IMG/VR virus record: IMGVR_UViG_3300013108_000498
Span: 1-27,988 of that record
Reading direction: 5' to 3' (one strand)
Source: a virus
Length of the DNA: 27,988 nucleotides
How positions within the stretch are numbered: the first letter of the stretch is position 1; each line of letters opens with the position of its first letter. Under the pieces are notes generated by a model. That model was not told the DNA's origin. It worked only from the letters and a program-made list of their open reading frames with translations, and made no database searches. The translations under genes were made by a program, and so were the position numbers. Of this stretch, positions 1 through 7,787 are shown in pieces.

Positions 1-258
1 CCACAACTTAGAGGCAAAGTCACAAATTGGACAGTTATCCCCGAATTGTCGTTTTGGGCAAAGAACGCCACCACGGGCTCCATCACCTAGATTATAATGA
101 AAATGGAAAACCTTAAACGGATCTCCATCGTCTGTTGGAACTAAACGAATTTCTTGATCGCCCTCTTGAGGTCGCCAGAAAACGTTATCTGATTTAGACT
201 TCCCTCCAGATTCGGACTCTTGGAGTTTAGCCTTCATTTTTGCCATATCTAATGCCAT
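1..258 (-). CDS. 32: gp32-like single-stranded DNA-binding protein (N-terminal part, cut by window edge)
   Basis: The first 86 codons of a protein that runs off the left edge. It would coat single-stranded DNA during replication and recombination, as T4 gp32 does. The visible part has a zinc-binding set H54, C67, C76, C79; the H-x12-C spacing equals that of T4 gp32 (H64, C77), followed by CPIC and the stretch DFASKLW. The N-terminus carries a charged MAKMKAKL segment that may play the cooperativity role of the gp32 N-terminal arm (inference). The start ATG is chosen because AAGGAG lies 12 bases upstream; two further in-frame ATGs follow at codons 5 and 8. It is the last gene of the replication cluster and is separated from the tubulin-like gene by 59 bases. 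The core OB-fold and acidic tail lie outside the window. Confidence 0.88.
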   Translation of the reverse strand, partial: MALDMAKMKAKLQESESGGKSKSDNVFWRPQEGDQEIRLVPTDDGDPFKVFHFHYNLGDGARGGVLCPKRQFGDNCPICDFASKLW

Positions 259-288
259 ATCTTTTTTTATCTCCTTATTTTAAGGTGA

Positions 289-308
289 GGTTAGCAAATC
301 TCCCAACC
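289..308 (-). promoter_or_regulatory. possible hairpin in the leader of the gp32-like gene
   Basis: In the 59-base gap before the gp32-like gene, minus-strand GGTTGG can pair with GCTAACC around a loop (one G-U pair), just after a run of six G. T4 gp32 represses its own translation through a structured leader, so a similar role is possible. The stem is short and alternative pairings exist. Confidence 0.25.
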
Positions 309-317
309 CCCCAATTA

Positions 318-1151
318 TTACTTCTGTATTATAGAAGTATGGTTTAAACAATAAATGTAATCTTGATCGTAATCCGTTTCATAAATTCCGTAAGTAACTC
401 TGTAACCGTCTTCTTTTTGAGAAGCTATTGCTTTTCGTATCTTACTCATTAATTCGGGATCCGTTTCAATCTTCGTCTTATTGTGTGTGTAATAATACAC
501 GATATCGGACACGCTGTCAAGAGAAAAAAACATCTTATCTTCATTTTTTTCCAAATCGCTCATGCCGATGGTAGTAATTCTTGCCCCAACTGGTAAAGTG
601 CTGAAGGTATTGGTTAATGATTTATTGTTATTATAAACATTAATCATATGGAGAGTCGAAACAATCATTTGATTAATCTTACTATAATAATCTTTGATGG
701 AAACCCCGCCAAGAATTGATTCAATCTCCTCATTGGAGGTCAAATATAATCTTTCAAAAACACCAGAACGCGCATATTCCTGAAATACATTAAAAACTAA
801 TTTCTCTAACTTCGCTTGGGTTTCATTAAGTAATGATAGTTCCGGTCTGATATACAAAACATTAATATTGCACTTATTTTTTAAATAACGCAAAACCCCT
901 AGCGATGCTGAGGAAATTTTTCCACCCCCACCCACGACAAACAAAATATCACCACGGACACCTCGGAAAAAATGCTGAAGTGTGGGCAGTTTTTCTTCAT
1001 AATCTTCAATCTTTTCAGGCTCTTTTAAGGGAAGTGTGGTCTTGGTCTTCTCCAAGCCAACATCGATTTTTTTGATAGAATATTGAGGATATTTGGCAAA
1101 CTCGTCTGCGATGTTACACCCAGCGTTGCCAAGACCGATGATAGTATCCAT
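318..1151 (-). CDS. divergent FtsZ/tubulin-superfamily protein
   Basis: 277 residues, shorter than FtsZ or phage PhuZ. Residues 6-13 (GLGNAGCN) fit the T1 nucleotide loop GxGxxGxN of FtsZ. Residues 67-90 (GDILFVV, GGGG, then SSASLGVLRYLK) sit where FtsZ has the GGGTGTG T4 loop, but the classical T/S-G pattern is lost. Residues 135-170 (LYLTSNEE, ILGGVSIKDYY, INQMIVSTLHMI) follow the FtsZ segment that begins LITIPND and continues into the central helix. Residues 180-200 replace the T7 loop NxDxxD; here it reads NTFSTLP, so both catalytic aspartates are absent. By family knowledge it may bind a nucleotide and form filaments; hydrolysis looks doubtful. Its ATG overlaps the MazG stop by one base (TAATG), implying coupled translation. 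A different Rossmann-like fold is the main alternative. Confidence 0.62.
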   Translation of the reverse strand: MDTIIGLGNAGCNIADEFAKYPQYSIKKIDVGLEKTKTTLPLKEPEKIEDYEEKLPTLQHFFRGVRGDILFVVGGGGKISSASLGVLRYLKNKCNINVLYIRPELSLLNETQAKLEKLVFNVFQEYARSGVFERLYLTSNEEIESILGGVSIKDYYSKINQMIVSTLHMINVYNNNKSLTNTFSTLPVGARITTIGMSDLEKNEDKMFFSLDSVSDIVYYYTHNKTKIETDPELMSKIRKAIASQKEDGYRVTYGIYETDYDQDYIYCLNHTSIIQK

Positions 1152-1462
1152 TATTCTGATACTTCCTCAAGAATGATTTTGTCGTGAAACGATCCGCGAG
1201 TGATTTTTTTGAATTGAGTGGTGGCTTTCAAGCCTGTCCAATTATACTCTGTTAACAAAGCATCTATTACTTCCTGAATATCAGCGAGTTCTTCTACGCA
1301 GGGTGTTTCGATGAATTCGGAAGTTTCTTCTTGAAGTTTTTCCATTAATTTCTGACGATATTCTTTGGTGTCTGCGATCCTGAATTTGCAGGTTCTACCT
1401 TTTTCTTTAATAATTTGAGGGATACGATCCCTTACAAGCTTGTCATAGTGTTTGGTGCTCAT
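1151..1462 (-). CDS. MazG-like nucleotide pyrophosphohydrolase
   Basis: 103 residues, a normal length for a single-domain MazG/PRA-PH-type all-alpha enzyme. The N-terminus YDKLVRDRIPQII (6-18) is the signature of the subfamily often annotated as phosphoribosyl-ATP pyrophosphohydrolase-like. The metal-binding acidic pairs are visible: EETSEF near residue 45 and EELADIQEVIDAL at 57-69. Enzymes of this fold hydrolyse NTPs or dNTPs to monophosphates and pyrophosphate; in phages they are thought to adjust nucleotide or alarmone pools, but the substrate cannot be read from sequence. The start codon overlaps the polymerase stop (ATGA), and the stop overlaps the tubulin-like start, so the three genes are probably translated as one coupled unit. 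Confidence 0.88.
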   Translation of the reverse strand: MSTKHYDKLVRDRIPQIIKEKGRTCKFRIADTKEYRQKLMEKLQEETSEFIETPCVEELADIQEVIDALLTEYNWTGLKATTQFKKITRGSFHDKIILEEVSE

Positions 1463-2661
1463 CGGAATTTCCTCATATTGCCAAAGTTTGTTCCCAAGCT
1501 GGCATTTACTTTAAATTTACCCAAGTCGGTATTGCCGAATTCTTTTATTAAATCTTCTAATAAATCTTTGTCATTGCGATCAAAATCAATTACCATACTA
1601 TCATGAATCAGCCCCATTGTAAAGGACTTTCTATTCTTTAACATTTTATTTACTGCGATTGCTCGCCTTAAAAACGTGTCGGAAGTTGTGCTTTGGATGA
1701 TCGCATTTAGAGAATGGAATTCATCAGCTTTTATCCTGCGACCGAAAGGGTTTACTATCTCTGTTCCCGTCCAGTATTTACGTTTAACCCCTTTCTTACT
1801 ATAATACCTCTCAATTTCAGGGATACCAAGAGAAACATTCGGCGGACCATAAAGCCAACTAAAGATCTTGCGTTTAATTTCATCTCTGTCCATTACATGA
1901 TCAGACAATTTGTTTAAGATTTTTCCATTCCATTCATGGATATCCATCTCTGGCTGATCAACTCCGTTCAATGCCAAGAGGCATCTTAATTCTGCTGCGT
2001 TAAAATCCAATTCAATAAACCAATCATTCTTTGGCTGGATTATCTTTCTATAATTCTTGTCCATTGTAAGGATTGGGAATGAATCCTTCTTTGTAGTTAA
2101 CCTTCCTGTGATTGTTCCAAAGACATTGTACTGAACATACGGGCTTGTCCTCTGAAGTTTTTCTTTAAACTTTCTTGTGCGCAATTGATGCAGAGATTCA
2201 TCTAATCCTGATGTGTTTAATATTAATTTATTCTTTGATATCCCATCAACCAATTCCGACAACTCAACCATGAAATCATAGTTTCTTGGTTTTTCATTTG
2301 TCTTAAGAATGTGTTCTGTGATTTGTGACTTTACTTCAAAGAATTCCATAACAAAAGATTCAGGAACAAGATCATAGAAGCAATAATCATTATAATTAAC
2401 TTTTCCAGTTTCAAAGCTTTTAAGAAATGCTAAATGTTTTTGTTTGACTTTCTCCCATTTATCTTTTAAAATGTCAGGACAACTTTGATCCAATGATTTT
2501 CCGTTAACATATAAAGATGCGTAATCAATATCATAATCTTTTAAAGAAGAATTGTATGACCATGTTTGTGTTAGGGAGTCAAAATCAGGATCGTTAATAA
2601 TTTGTTTGTTTGAATATATACTCGAACAAATTTGTTTGTTATCTATTATTTGAAATAACAT
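1459..2661 (-). CDS. polA-like: family-A DNA polymerase, compact (polymerase domain only)
   Basis: 400 residues. Three polymerase motifs are clear: motif A at LDFNAAELR with catalytic D219; motif B with R259, K263, F267, Y271 and G272 in the R-x3-K-x3-F-x3-YG spacing of the O helix; motif C IHDS with catalytic D354. The usual glutamate after D354 (HDE) is serine, and the G after F267 is serine. TGRL at 185-188 and N319/Q323 match further conserved positions. I see no 3'-5' exonuclease domain; the first ~150 residues are not recognisable, and the protein is much shorter than T7 polymerase or Klenow-type enzymes. Proofreading, if any, must come from another gene. T4 relatives normally replicate with a family-B enzyme, so this points to a mosaic replication module. 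An accessory role is possible. Confidence 0.9.
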   Translation of the reverse strand: MLFQIIDNKQICSSIYSNKQIINDPDFDSLTQTWSYNSSLKDYDIDYASLYVNGKSLDQSCPDILKDKWEKVKQKHLAFLKSFETGKVNYNDYCFYDLVPESFVMEFFEVKSQITEHILKTNEKPRNYDFMVELSELVDGISKNKLILNTSGLDESLHQLRTRKFKEKLQRTSPYVQYNVFGTITGRLTTKKDSFPILTMDKNYRKIIQPKNDWFIELDFNAAELRCLLALNGVDQPEMDIHEWNGKILNKLSDHVMDRDEIKRKIFSWLYGPPNVSLGIPEIERYYSKKGVKRKYWTGTEIVNPFGRRIKADEFHSLNAIIQSTTSDTFLRRAIAVNKMLKNRKSFTMGLIHDSMVIDFDRNDKDLLEDLIKEFGNTDLGKFKVNASLGTNFGNMRKFR

Positions 2662-2667
2662 GTTTTA

Positions 2668-2690
2668 GATCCTATCATATTTGATGGATC
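2668..2690 (-). promoter_or_regulatory. hairpin covering the polymerase Shine-Dalgarno
   Basis: On the minus-strand RNA, GAUCC-AUCA pairs with UGAU-GGAUC around the loop AAUA, with one bulged A: nine base pairs. The only good Shine-Dalgarno of the polymerase gene, AGGA, lies in the 3' arm (2670-2673). The hairpin overlaps the stop codon of the upstream 377-residue gene, so ribosomes ending there could open it. Confidence 0.42.
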
Positions 2691-3822
2691 ATGTCAATGT
2701 GAATTTATTGAAGGTATTATAAATGATTGATCTTGCTTGGTTTAATTCTTCATTTTTTGCCAATGATACTGATTGGAAGATTAGATCGTTCATCTCTTTC
2801 GAAGTCAGAACTCCGGGCTGTTCATTTGCTAACATTTTAACATAATATCCCACCCAAAAAGAATCGGGATATTGATCGAGAAACTTGTCTTCAAACAAAA
2901 TCTCTCTTGGTATTGTCTTTGTTAATGTTCTGTGGCATTTGCCATAGTATTCATAAATAAAGATATCAGGATTTGATTCCACATAGGTCCGATATGATTC
3001 ATAAAGAAATTCTTTTATGTGAGACATATCAGTTTCGTGAGTTTTGGTGTAGGAAATATCATAAAGGTTCAAGAATGACACTCCAGACTTTTCCATATAG
3101 CCTTGCATCGCAGGTGAGTTTAGATCTGCAATTAAACGCCAAGGCGCATTCTTATCGATCTTAAATCCAAATTTTTGCGCAACAGAAGTATAGCAGTCAA
3201 AACAATTTTGCTCCATGTAAAAAAGTTCTTTGGTCATATCATCTGCATGATTCGCACTAGAGAGTTCTATCATTATTCCAGAAATCAGGGGTGAAATCAG
3301 GGTGGATGTCAAATAATTTGTTAAAGTTATTGGAGTTATTGAACCAAATTCTTCCATATATTTATCGAAAGCGGTCAAGTAGTCGCCAAAAGATATGATT
3401 TTATTTTTACGATTGGCAACCTCTAAATATTCGCCAACAAATGTGTCATAAATATTTCCAGCATAACTTTTCCATCGCAATATTGGATTATAATATCCCT
3501 TAACTGGAACCAAGGATTCAAATACTGTTCCCACTACATCATAAGGTTGCATAAAAATATAGTTTTTACGAAAATCAGAAAAAGCATCAGCAACAAAATT
3601 TAAAACAAAAATGTTCTTTGCGGTATTTGACTCAAGGCGTGTTAAATAGTTTTCACGAGGATAAACAACAGAGCCATCAACACCAACTCTGCCATAGAGT
3701 GGTTTATTATACCACAGATCAAAAGGTGTGACTGGCGCTGAGTATCCATACTCTTTATATGAAAGTCTTTGGCGAAACAGTTCTGCCGCACTTAGATCAT
3801 TATTTCCGTACATGGATGCCAT
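2689..3822 (-). CDS. conserved-looking phage protein of unknown function
   Basis: 377 residues, soluble, with no signal peptide, transmembrane segment or catalytic motif that I recognise. It is rich in aromatic residues (many Y and F) and mostly helical in character; the N-terminal third contains YGRVGVDGSVVYPRENYL and FVADAFSDFRKNY. Residues around 205-225 carry two cysteines (NCFDCY). It lies between the baseplate hub gene and the polymerase gene, so it could be a minor virion protein or the first gene of the replication group. The ATG at 3822 lacks a clear Shine-Dalgarno; a second in-frame ATG lies at codon 4. An ACTATTTA-type motif sits 12 bases upstream. I do not assign a function. Confidence 0.8.
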   Translation of the reverse strand: MASMYGNNDLSAAELFRQRLSYKEYGYSAPVTPFDLWYNKPLYGRVGVDGSVVYPRENYLTRLESNTAKNIFVLNFVADAFSDFRKNYIFMQPYDVVGTVFESLVPVKGYYNPILRWKSYAGNIYDTFVGEYLEVANRKNKIISFGDYLTAFDKYMEEFGSITPITLTNYLTSTLISPLISGIMIELSSANHADDMTKELFYMEQNCFDCYTSVAQKFGFKIDKNAPWRLIADLNSPAMQGYMEKSGVSFLNLYDISYTKTHETDMSHIKEFLYESYRTYVESNPDIFIYEYYGKCHRTLTKTIPREILFEDKFLDQYPDSFWVGYYVKMLANEQPGVLTSKEMNDLIFQSVSLAKNEELNQARSIIYNTFNKFTLT

Positions 3823-3834
3823 TTGTTTATATTA

Positions 3835-3844
3835 TTAAATAGGA
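3835..3844 (-). promoter_or_regulatory. recurrent motif, TCCTATTTAA variant
   Basis: In the 28-base gap before the 377-residue gene the coding strand reads TCCTATTTAA, ending 12 bases before the ATG. It shares CTATTTA with sites before the scaffold, neck, sheath and small tail genes. Confidence 0.3.
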
Positions 3845-3850
3845 CATTTA

Positions 3851-6322
3851 TCAACTTATTGATTTCTTGGCAGCATTATTCGCTTTTTTGATTTGAGTAT
3901 TGCTCCACTTTTCAAGACCCAGGAGAGCATTTTGGGGTAGAGCGTCAAAAGTAGTCATGTAACCTCTTGAATCTAGCGTGTGTGTAACTTGTAGGACTTG
4001 ATAATACCCACCCAAGCCAACATTAGATGCCCATTCATATTTATTAATACCCCCTGCTATATCCGTGGTTATGCTATCCGGCAAACCAAGAGAGCGAGGG
4101 TTTATATAAATATTCATCCCATTTAAAATGAGAGGGTTTCCAAACATTTCTACACGACAAGAATAGAGTCCAGCCATAGCTAGATTTCCTCCACTATTAT
4201 CTGCGTTATTTACTATATTTTCGGCGATTAAAGAAGGGGGAAGTCCATGTCTTACAAAACGAACACTTTTCAACAACCCCTTGTTATTTCCAATATAAAA
4301 TGTCGGAACTGAATGCTCACTATTGTATGCAAGGCGTGTTGCTATATCACTAGCTCTAGTTGGTAGCGGTGGTGCGGACGTATCTCCCTGCAATAACATA
4401 TATTCCTTATATTCTGTTGTGGAACCGTCTTCATCAGAGGATCTTTCCCATCTGGCTTCTGTCAATTCCTCTAGAGAAATATTTTTTGTCACTCCTTTTT
4501 TCCAGATCTCATCCAGTATGTCCGACGCTGGCATTCGGAATTTGTACATGGTCGCCCGATCACTTGTCCCCAGTGGCTTTCCCCCAAATACACAATTCTT
4601 AAAAGCCAATGGAACTAATTCAGTACCTATGTGAGTTAAAAAGCTTGTGAGAGAATAATTTAACTTGTTTGGACCCCACACAACTTTGTCCCAGAACATT
4701 TGAAATGTGCTAAATGAAATTGGTAAATCAGCCAAAGACATTGTGTGTCTTTCCTGGGTTAACGGATTTTTGATCTCTATGGTTCCAAGGATGACTCGTA
4801 CTTTGTCCCACATTTTTTGAGCTTGCTGCATTCGTCTTACAGATAGACTTGGCGGGCAACCTTCTCCGATTTCTGGTCTATCATGAATTATTGTAAGGGC
4901 TGCTTCAATCAAATCGCCCAAAAAGAAAAAGTTAATTCTGCGCTCGCCTTGTCCCGATTCTTTAGACAGAGAACTTTGAAACGCTTTTCCCCACTCTGCT
5001 TGCATTTTGTCCCTTGACTTTTTATCATTCCCTGCTTTCTTGATGATCTCTTTTGCTTCAGAAATTGGATGAGTGTCAACACCTTTGGTCCCCCGTTTTT
5101 TAACACTCTTGTATATAGATATCACCACCTGTTTCCTGAATTCATTAGCCTTGTACATTTTATTACCAAGTCGCTTATGCTTGGTATTTTTTGCCATCTG
5201 CCTCTTTGCCTCAACATAAGACACCAAAACATCTTCAGGCAAATCTATATAAAACATGCGACCGCCCTGATCTTCATCATCACTTGCTTCATTAAAATTT
5301 AAATTTTCCATAATGGTGAATAAGGACACCCAAGCATCCTTGGCAGAGATAGAACTCAAATCACTTAAAGCCTGTTGAATACCCGCTTGGGTTCTCTTTT
5401 TTTCTTTTTGCACTGCTTCTTCAGAAACTAGACCATCTTTAGCAGATTTTCTACTTTCTTTGAGCTGGCGAGAGAGGCGATCTTTTTCGCTTGTTACAAC
5501 TTGTGACTGAATGGAGTTGTCGGTGGCAAAAAAGAGATCAAGTTCTGCTCCCTGTTGAGAAGTAGCATCTAAATTGCCAGTAAAATTAATAGAAATCTCT
5601 ATCTCGCCAGACTCCTGAAGATCGATCTCATACTGATAACTTTGCATAAACACTACATGCTTTAATGATCTAATCATCTTTAATTCAGAGGAATTAAAGA
5701 GGGTGTTATTACTATCATCTGGCACTTGCCAACCTATTTCAATTTTTATTGGGTATCTCCGTACAATATCAGCAGCCAACATTTCTTCTTGAGATGGGTA
5801 GGTTTGTCCGCCATGTTCGGTGTGTAATAAATCTGAAAACCGGATGTCCCCTGGTCTTGTCATGAAGAAAGCTTCCAAACTTTGACAATACAGTTTCAAT
5901 TCCCCAGATTGGTTTGCCCGTGATTCTGTGTGCTTACCCTCATCGCGCATCTGAAGGCTTCTAAGGGAAACTGCGGTGCCGCGCCCTTCGATACTGTTTG
6001 TAATTGAATCGACAGTTTGAAGGGTGTTAAGAGGGAATTGTACTGATGTTCCATCTCTCAACATTTTGTAGATCTTTATCTTCGGAACAAGCAAAGAGAG
6101 TTGAGCAGGAGTAATTTGATTAAAACGAAGACCTTTAGAGAAAGGAGCTAATACTAATCGGTTTACTTCTGCTCCCGGAGCGCCACTAAGTTGAATGAAG
6201 CGCGTGTATGGTGGCGGAACCCACTTCTCCCCTCTTTTTACAGTGTTTTTAAAAAGGTGAATGTTGTCTAAAATAAATTCTTGTTCGGTGAATGTTACAG
6301 TCTTTGGTTTTCTTCTCGCCAT
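3851..6322 (-). CDS. large baseplate hub-like virion protein (gp27/gpD-like C-terminus)
   Basis: 823 residues. The C-terminal ~150 residues resemble hub proteins of contractile tails (T4 gp27, P2 gpD, VgrG base): the segment GGYYQVLQVTHTLDSRGY followed by MTTFDALP is typical of the end of the second hub domain, where a thread is closed before variable ends. A charged, probably coiled-coil stretch lies at about 275-325 and a lysine-rich stretch at about 375-450. The protein is about twice the length of T4 gp27, so the middle (about 300-600) looks like an extra domain of unknown role. Its Shine-Dalgarno GGAG is inside the last codons of the LysM gene, two bases upstream, and both follow the tape measure and tube initiator, the usual place of hub genes. 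I see no lysozyme or peptidase motif. Hub identity is inferred from context and the C-terminus. Confidence 0.65.
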   Translation of the reverse strand: MARRKPKTVTFTEQEFILDNIHLFKNTVKRGEKWVPPPYTRFIQLSGAPGAEVNRLVLAPFSKGLRFNQITPAQLSLLVPKIKIYKMLRDGTSVQFPLNTLQTVDSITNSIEGRGTAVSLRSLQMRDEGKHTESRANQSGELKLYCQSLEAFFMTRPGDIRFSDLLHTEHGGQTYPSQEEMLAADIVRRYPIKIEIGWQVPDDSNNTLFNSSELKMIRSLKHVVFMQSYQYEIDLQESGEIEISINFTGNLDATSQQGAELDLFFATDNSIQSQVVTSEKDRLSRQLKESRKSAKDGLVSEEAVQKEKKRTQAGIQQALSDLSSISAKDAWVSLFTIMENLNFNEASDDEDQGGRMFYIDLPEDVLVSYVEAKRQMAKNTKHKRLGNKMYKANEFRKQVVISIYKSVKKRGTKGVDTHPISEAKEIIKKAGNDKKSRDKMQAEWGKAFQSSLSKESGQGERRINFFFLGDLIEAALTIIHDRPEIGEGCPPSLSVRRMQQAQKMWDKVRVILGTIEIKNPLTQERHTMSLADLPISFSTFQMFWDKVVWGPNKLNYSLTSFLTHIGTELVPLAFKNCVFGGKPLGTSDRATMYKFRMPASDILDEIWKKGVTKNISLEELTEARWERSSDEDGSTTEYKEYMLLQGDTSAPPLPTRASDIATRLAYNSEHSVPTFYIGNNKGLLKSVRFVRHGLPPSLIAENIVNNADNSGGNLAMAGLYSCRVEMFGNPLILNGMNIYINPRSLGLPDSITTDIAGGINKYEWASNVGLGGYYQVLQVTHTLDSRGYMTTFDALPQNALLGLEKWSNTQIKKANNAAKKSIS

Positions 6323-6323
6323 A

Positions 6324-6662
6324 TTAGACTCCGATTCGATCTAAAAATGTTTCAAGCGGTGTTGGAATTAAAATAACGTCTCCTAACCTTAAATGAGACT
6401 CGGTGGGAGCTTTATTGAACCACGCGATCACCCACCATAGTTCAGAATCTCCATAATAGCGATGGGCAAGTTTATAATATCTGTCCCCGACTTTCCAGGT
6501 ATGAGAGATTCCGCTTATATCAACCATTTGAGAGGGATCGAGGTGTCGAAGAATCGGAGTAAAATACTGTCTTATAAATTTTACGTTCCTTTCTTTGAAC
6601 TCATTCTCGTATTGTTCTGACGAGTTTGTGCCAATCGGAGTTGTGCTATATCTTGAGGTCAT
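6324..6662 (-). CDS. 53: LysM-domain baseplate protein (gp53-like)
   Basis: 112 residues. The second half is a LysM module: HTWKVGDRYYKLAHRYYGDS, then ELWWVIAWFNK, and the closing LGDVILIPTP. T4 baseplate wedge protein gp53 contains such a fold, and P2-type phages have a LysM tail protein (gpX) beside the hub gene gpD, so either comparison predicts a small baseplate component next to the hub. The N-terminal 50 residues include a charged helix with EQYENEFKERN. The start follows AGGAATG, which overlaps the stop of the preceding gene, and the stop is two bases from the hub gene, showing tight co-expression. No signal peptide is present, which argues against a secreted peptidoglycan hydrolase. 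Confidence 0.82.
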   Translation of the reverse strand: MTSRYSTTPIGTNSSEQYENEFKERNVKFIRQYFTPILRHLDPSQMVDISGISHTWKVGDRYYKLAHRYYGDSELWWVIAWFNKAPTESHLRLGDVILIPTPLETFLDRIGV

Positions 6663-6671
6663 AAATCATTC

Positions 6672-7757
6672 CTATGGGTTGTAACCGAGATCTCCTAGGC
6701 GTTTCGGACCATCTACTCGCGGAGTCGGTGAGGGCTTAAAAGTCCCGATGCCTTGGTTGAGCATCGACTCCTCAAGCCGCACCGTGCGATCAGCGTCACT
6801 TGTTTTTGTAAGCCCCGTCTCTGCCTCCATTGCTGCCCACTGAACTTCATTATAACCCGTCACAAGATCCGGAGCGGGCTTCATCTTCAATCGCGCTTGG
6901 GAGCCTGGTGTGCCTCTTGCACCACCACCCCTGGCATTAACGTCGGGAGTTGCCGTTATTTGTTTTTTCTCTTTTTCCTCATAATCGGGATTGGGAACTT
7001 GGCTTGCAACATTGCTAAAATTTTGTGTTCCCACGAACTCTCCATAAGGAAAGAGTTGACTCTGCGGCTGATACCATTCAACTGCGGTTGCCGTTGTTAA
7101 TTTTTGTGAGGTTGGTGCGGTTTTGCGTTTAGGTTTCGTTTTTTCCTTTCTCCAACCCAACGCATGTTCATGAATAACATCCATCTGAACACTGACTGCC
7201 AGCTCTTTTGGAAATAAAATAGGAATTCCTGCTGCGTCTTTAGTTGTAAAGACACCAGGCTCCAGAACCGGCGCAAAACTAAAGCCTTTTGTCGCACCCA
7301 TTAACCCTGTGCCATCGGTTGCATTCTGTGCCCAATTCATAAACTTCAGCTTTATTAACGGGGCAGCCTTCATTGTCTGGGCTCCTCCCGATCCGTCAAA
7401 CGTGGGGTAAAGCATTTGAGAAAATGTTGACATTTTAACCATATTGCTCTTGGCTTCTTCTAGTGATGCTGCCACAACTTTAAAAGTAACTTGAAGGTGG
7501 CGCGTTGTTTGTTGAAACATCTGAATGTTATCCATCCTGCCATAACCCGCCTGTGATTGCCATTTGGAGGAAAACTGATCTTGAAATTGTGTTAAAAATG
7601 CTTTAAATTCGACTGTTGTTCCCGTGGGGACGTGAGTAAACAGGATGACTTGACCGGCATTCTTGAGAGCATCTGACTGATCATCAAACGTTCCACCAAG
7701 TCCGAGAAATCTCCCTCCCTGACTCAATCCTTTTCGTACATTTGCTATTACTGGCAT
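6672..7757 (-). CDS. tail tube initiator / baseplate tube-like protein
   Basis: 361 residues. The N-terminal ~200 residues contain VILFTHVPTG, FKAFLTQFQDQFSSKW, GRMDNIQMFQQTTR and LQVTFKVVAASLEEA, a pattern I associate with tail proteins that cap the tube on the baseplate (roles of T4 gp48/gp54, P2 gpU or Mu gp43). After a lysine-rich linker near residues 205-220 the C-terminus is glycine/proline-rich, low in complexity and probably flexible. Position between the tape measure and the LysM/hub genes supports the role. The start has a strong GGGAGG site and lies 28 bases after the tape-measure stop. Exact family membership is inferred. Confidence 0.6.
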   Translation of the reverse strand: MPVIANVRKGLSQGGRFLGLGGTFDDQSDALKNAGQVILFTHVPTGTTVEFKAFLTQFQDQFSSKWQSQAGYGRMDNIQMFQQTTRHLQVTFKVVAASLEEAKSNMVKMSTFSQMLYPTFDGSGGAQTMKAAPLIKLKFMNWAQNATDGTGLMGATKGFSFAPVLEPGVFTTKDAAGIPILFPKELAVSVQMDVIHEHALGWRKEKTKPKRKTAPTSQKLTTATAVEWYQPQSQLFPYGEFVGTQNFSNVASQVPNPDYEEKEKKQITATPDVNARGGGARGTPGSQARLKMKPAPDLVTGYNEVQWAAMEAETGLTKTSDADRTVRLEESMLNQGIGTFKPSPTPRVDGPKRLGDLGYNP

Positions 7758-7777
7758 CTTATGCTTCCTCCCTATAG

Positions 7778-7787
7778 AATAAATACT
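7778..7787 (-). promoter_or_regulatory. recurrent motif, AGTATTTATT variant
   Basis: The coding strand reads AGTATTTATT 20 bases before the tube-initiator ATG, overlapping the tape-measure stop codon. It differs by one base from the copies before the sheath and scaffold genes. Confidence 0.28.

Noticed and set aside
4323-4634. Two overlapping plus-strand ORFs opposite the hub-like gene
   Set aside because: Both lie inside one clear coding region, with low-complexity products and no independent support.
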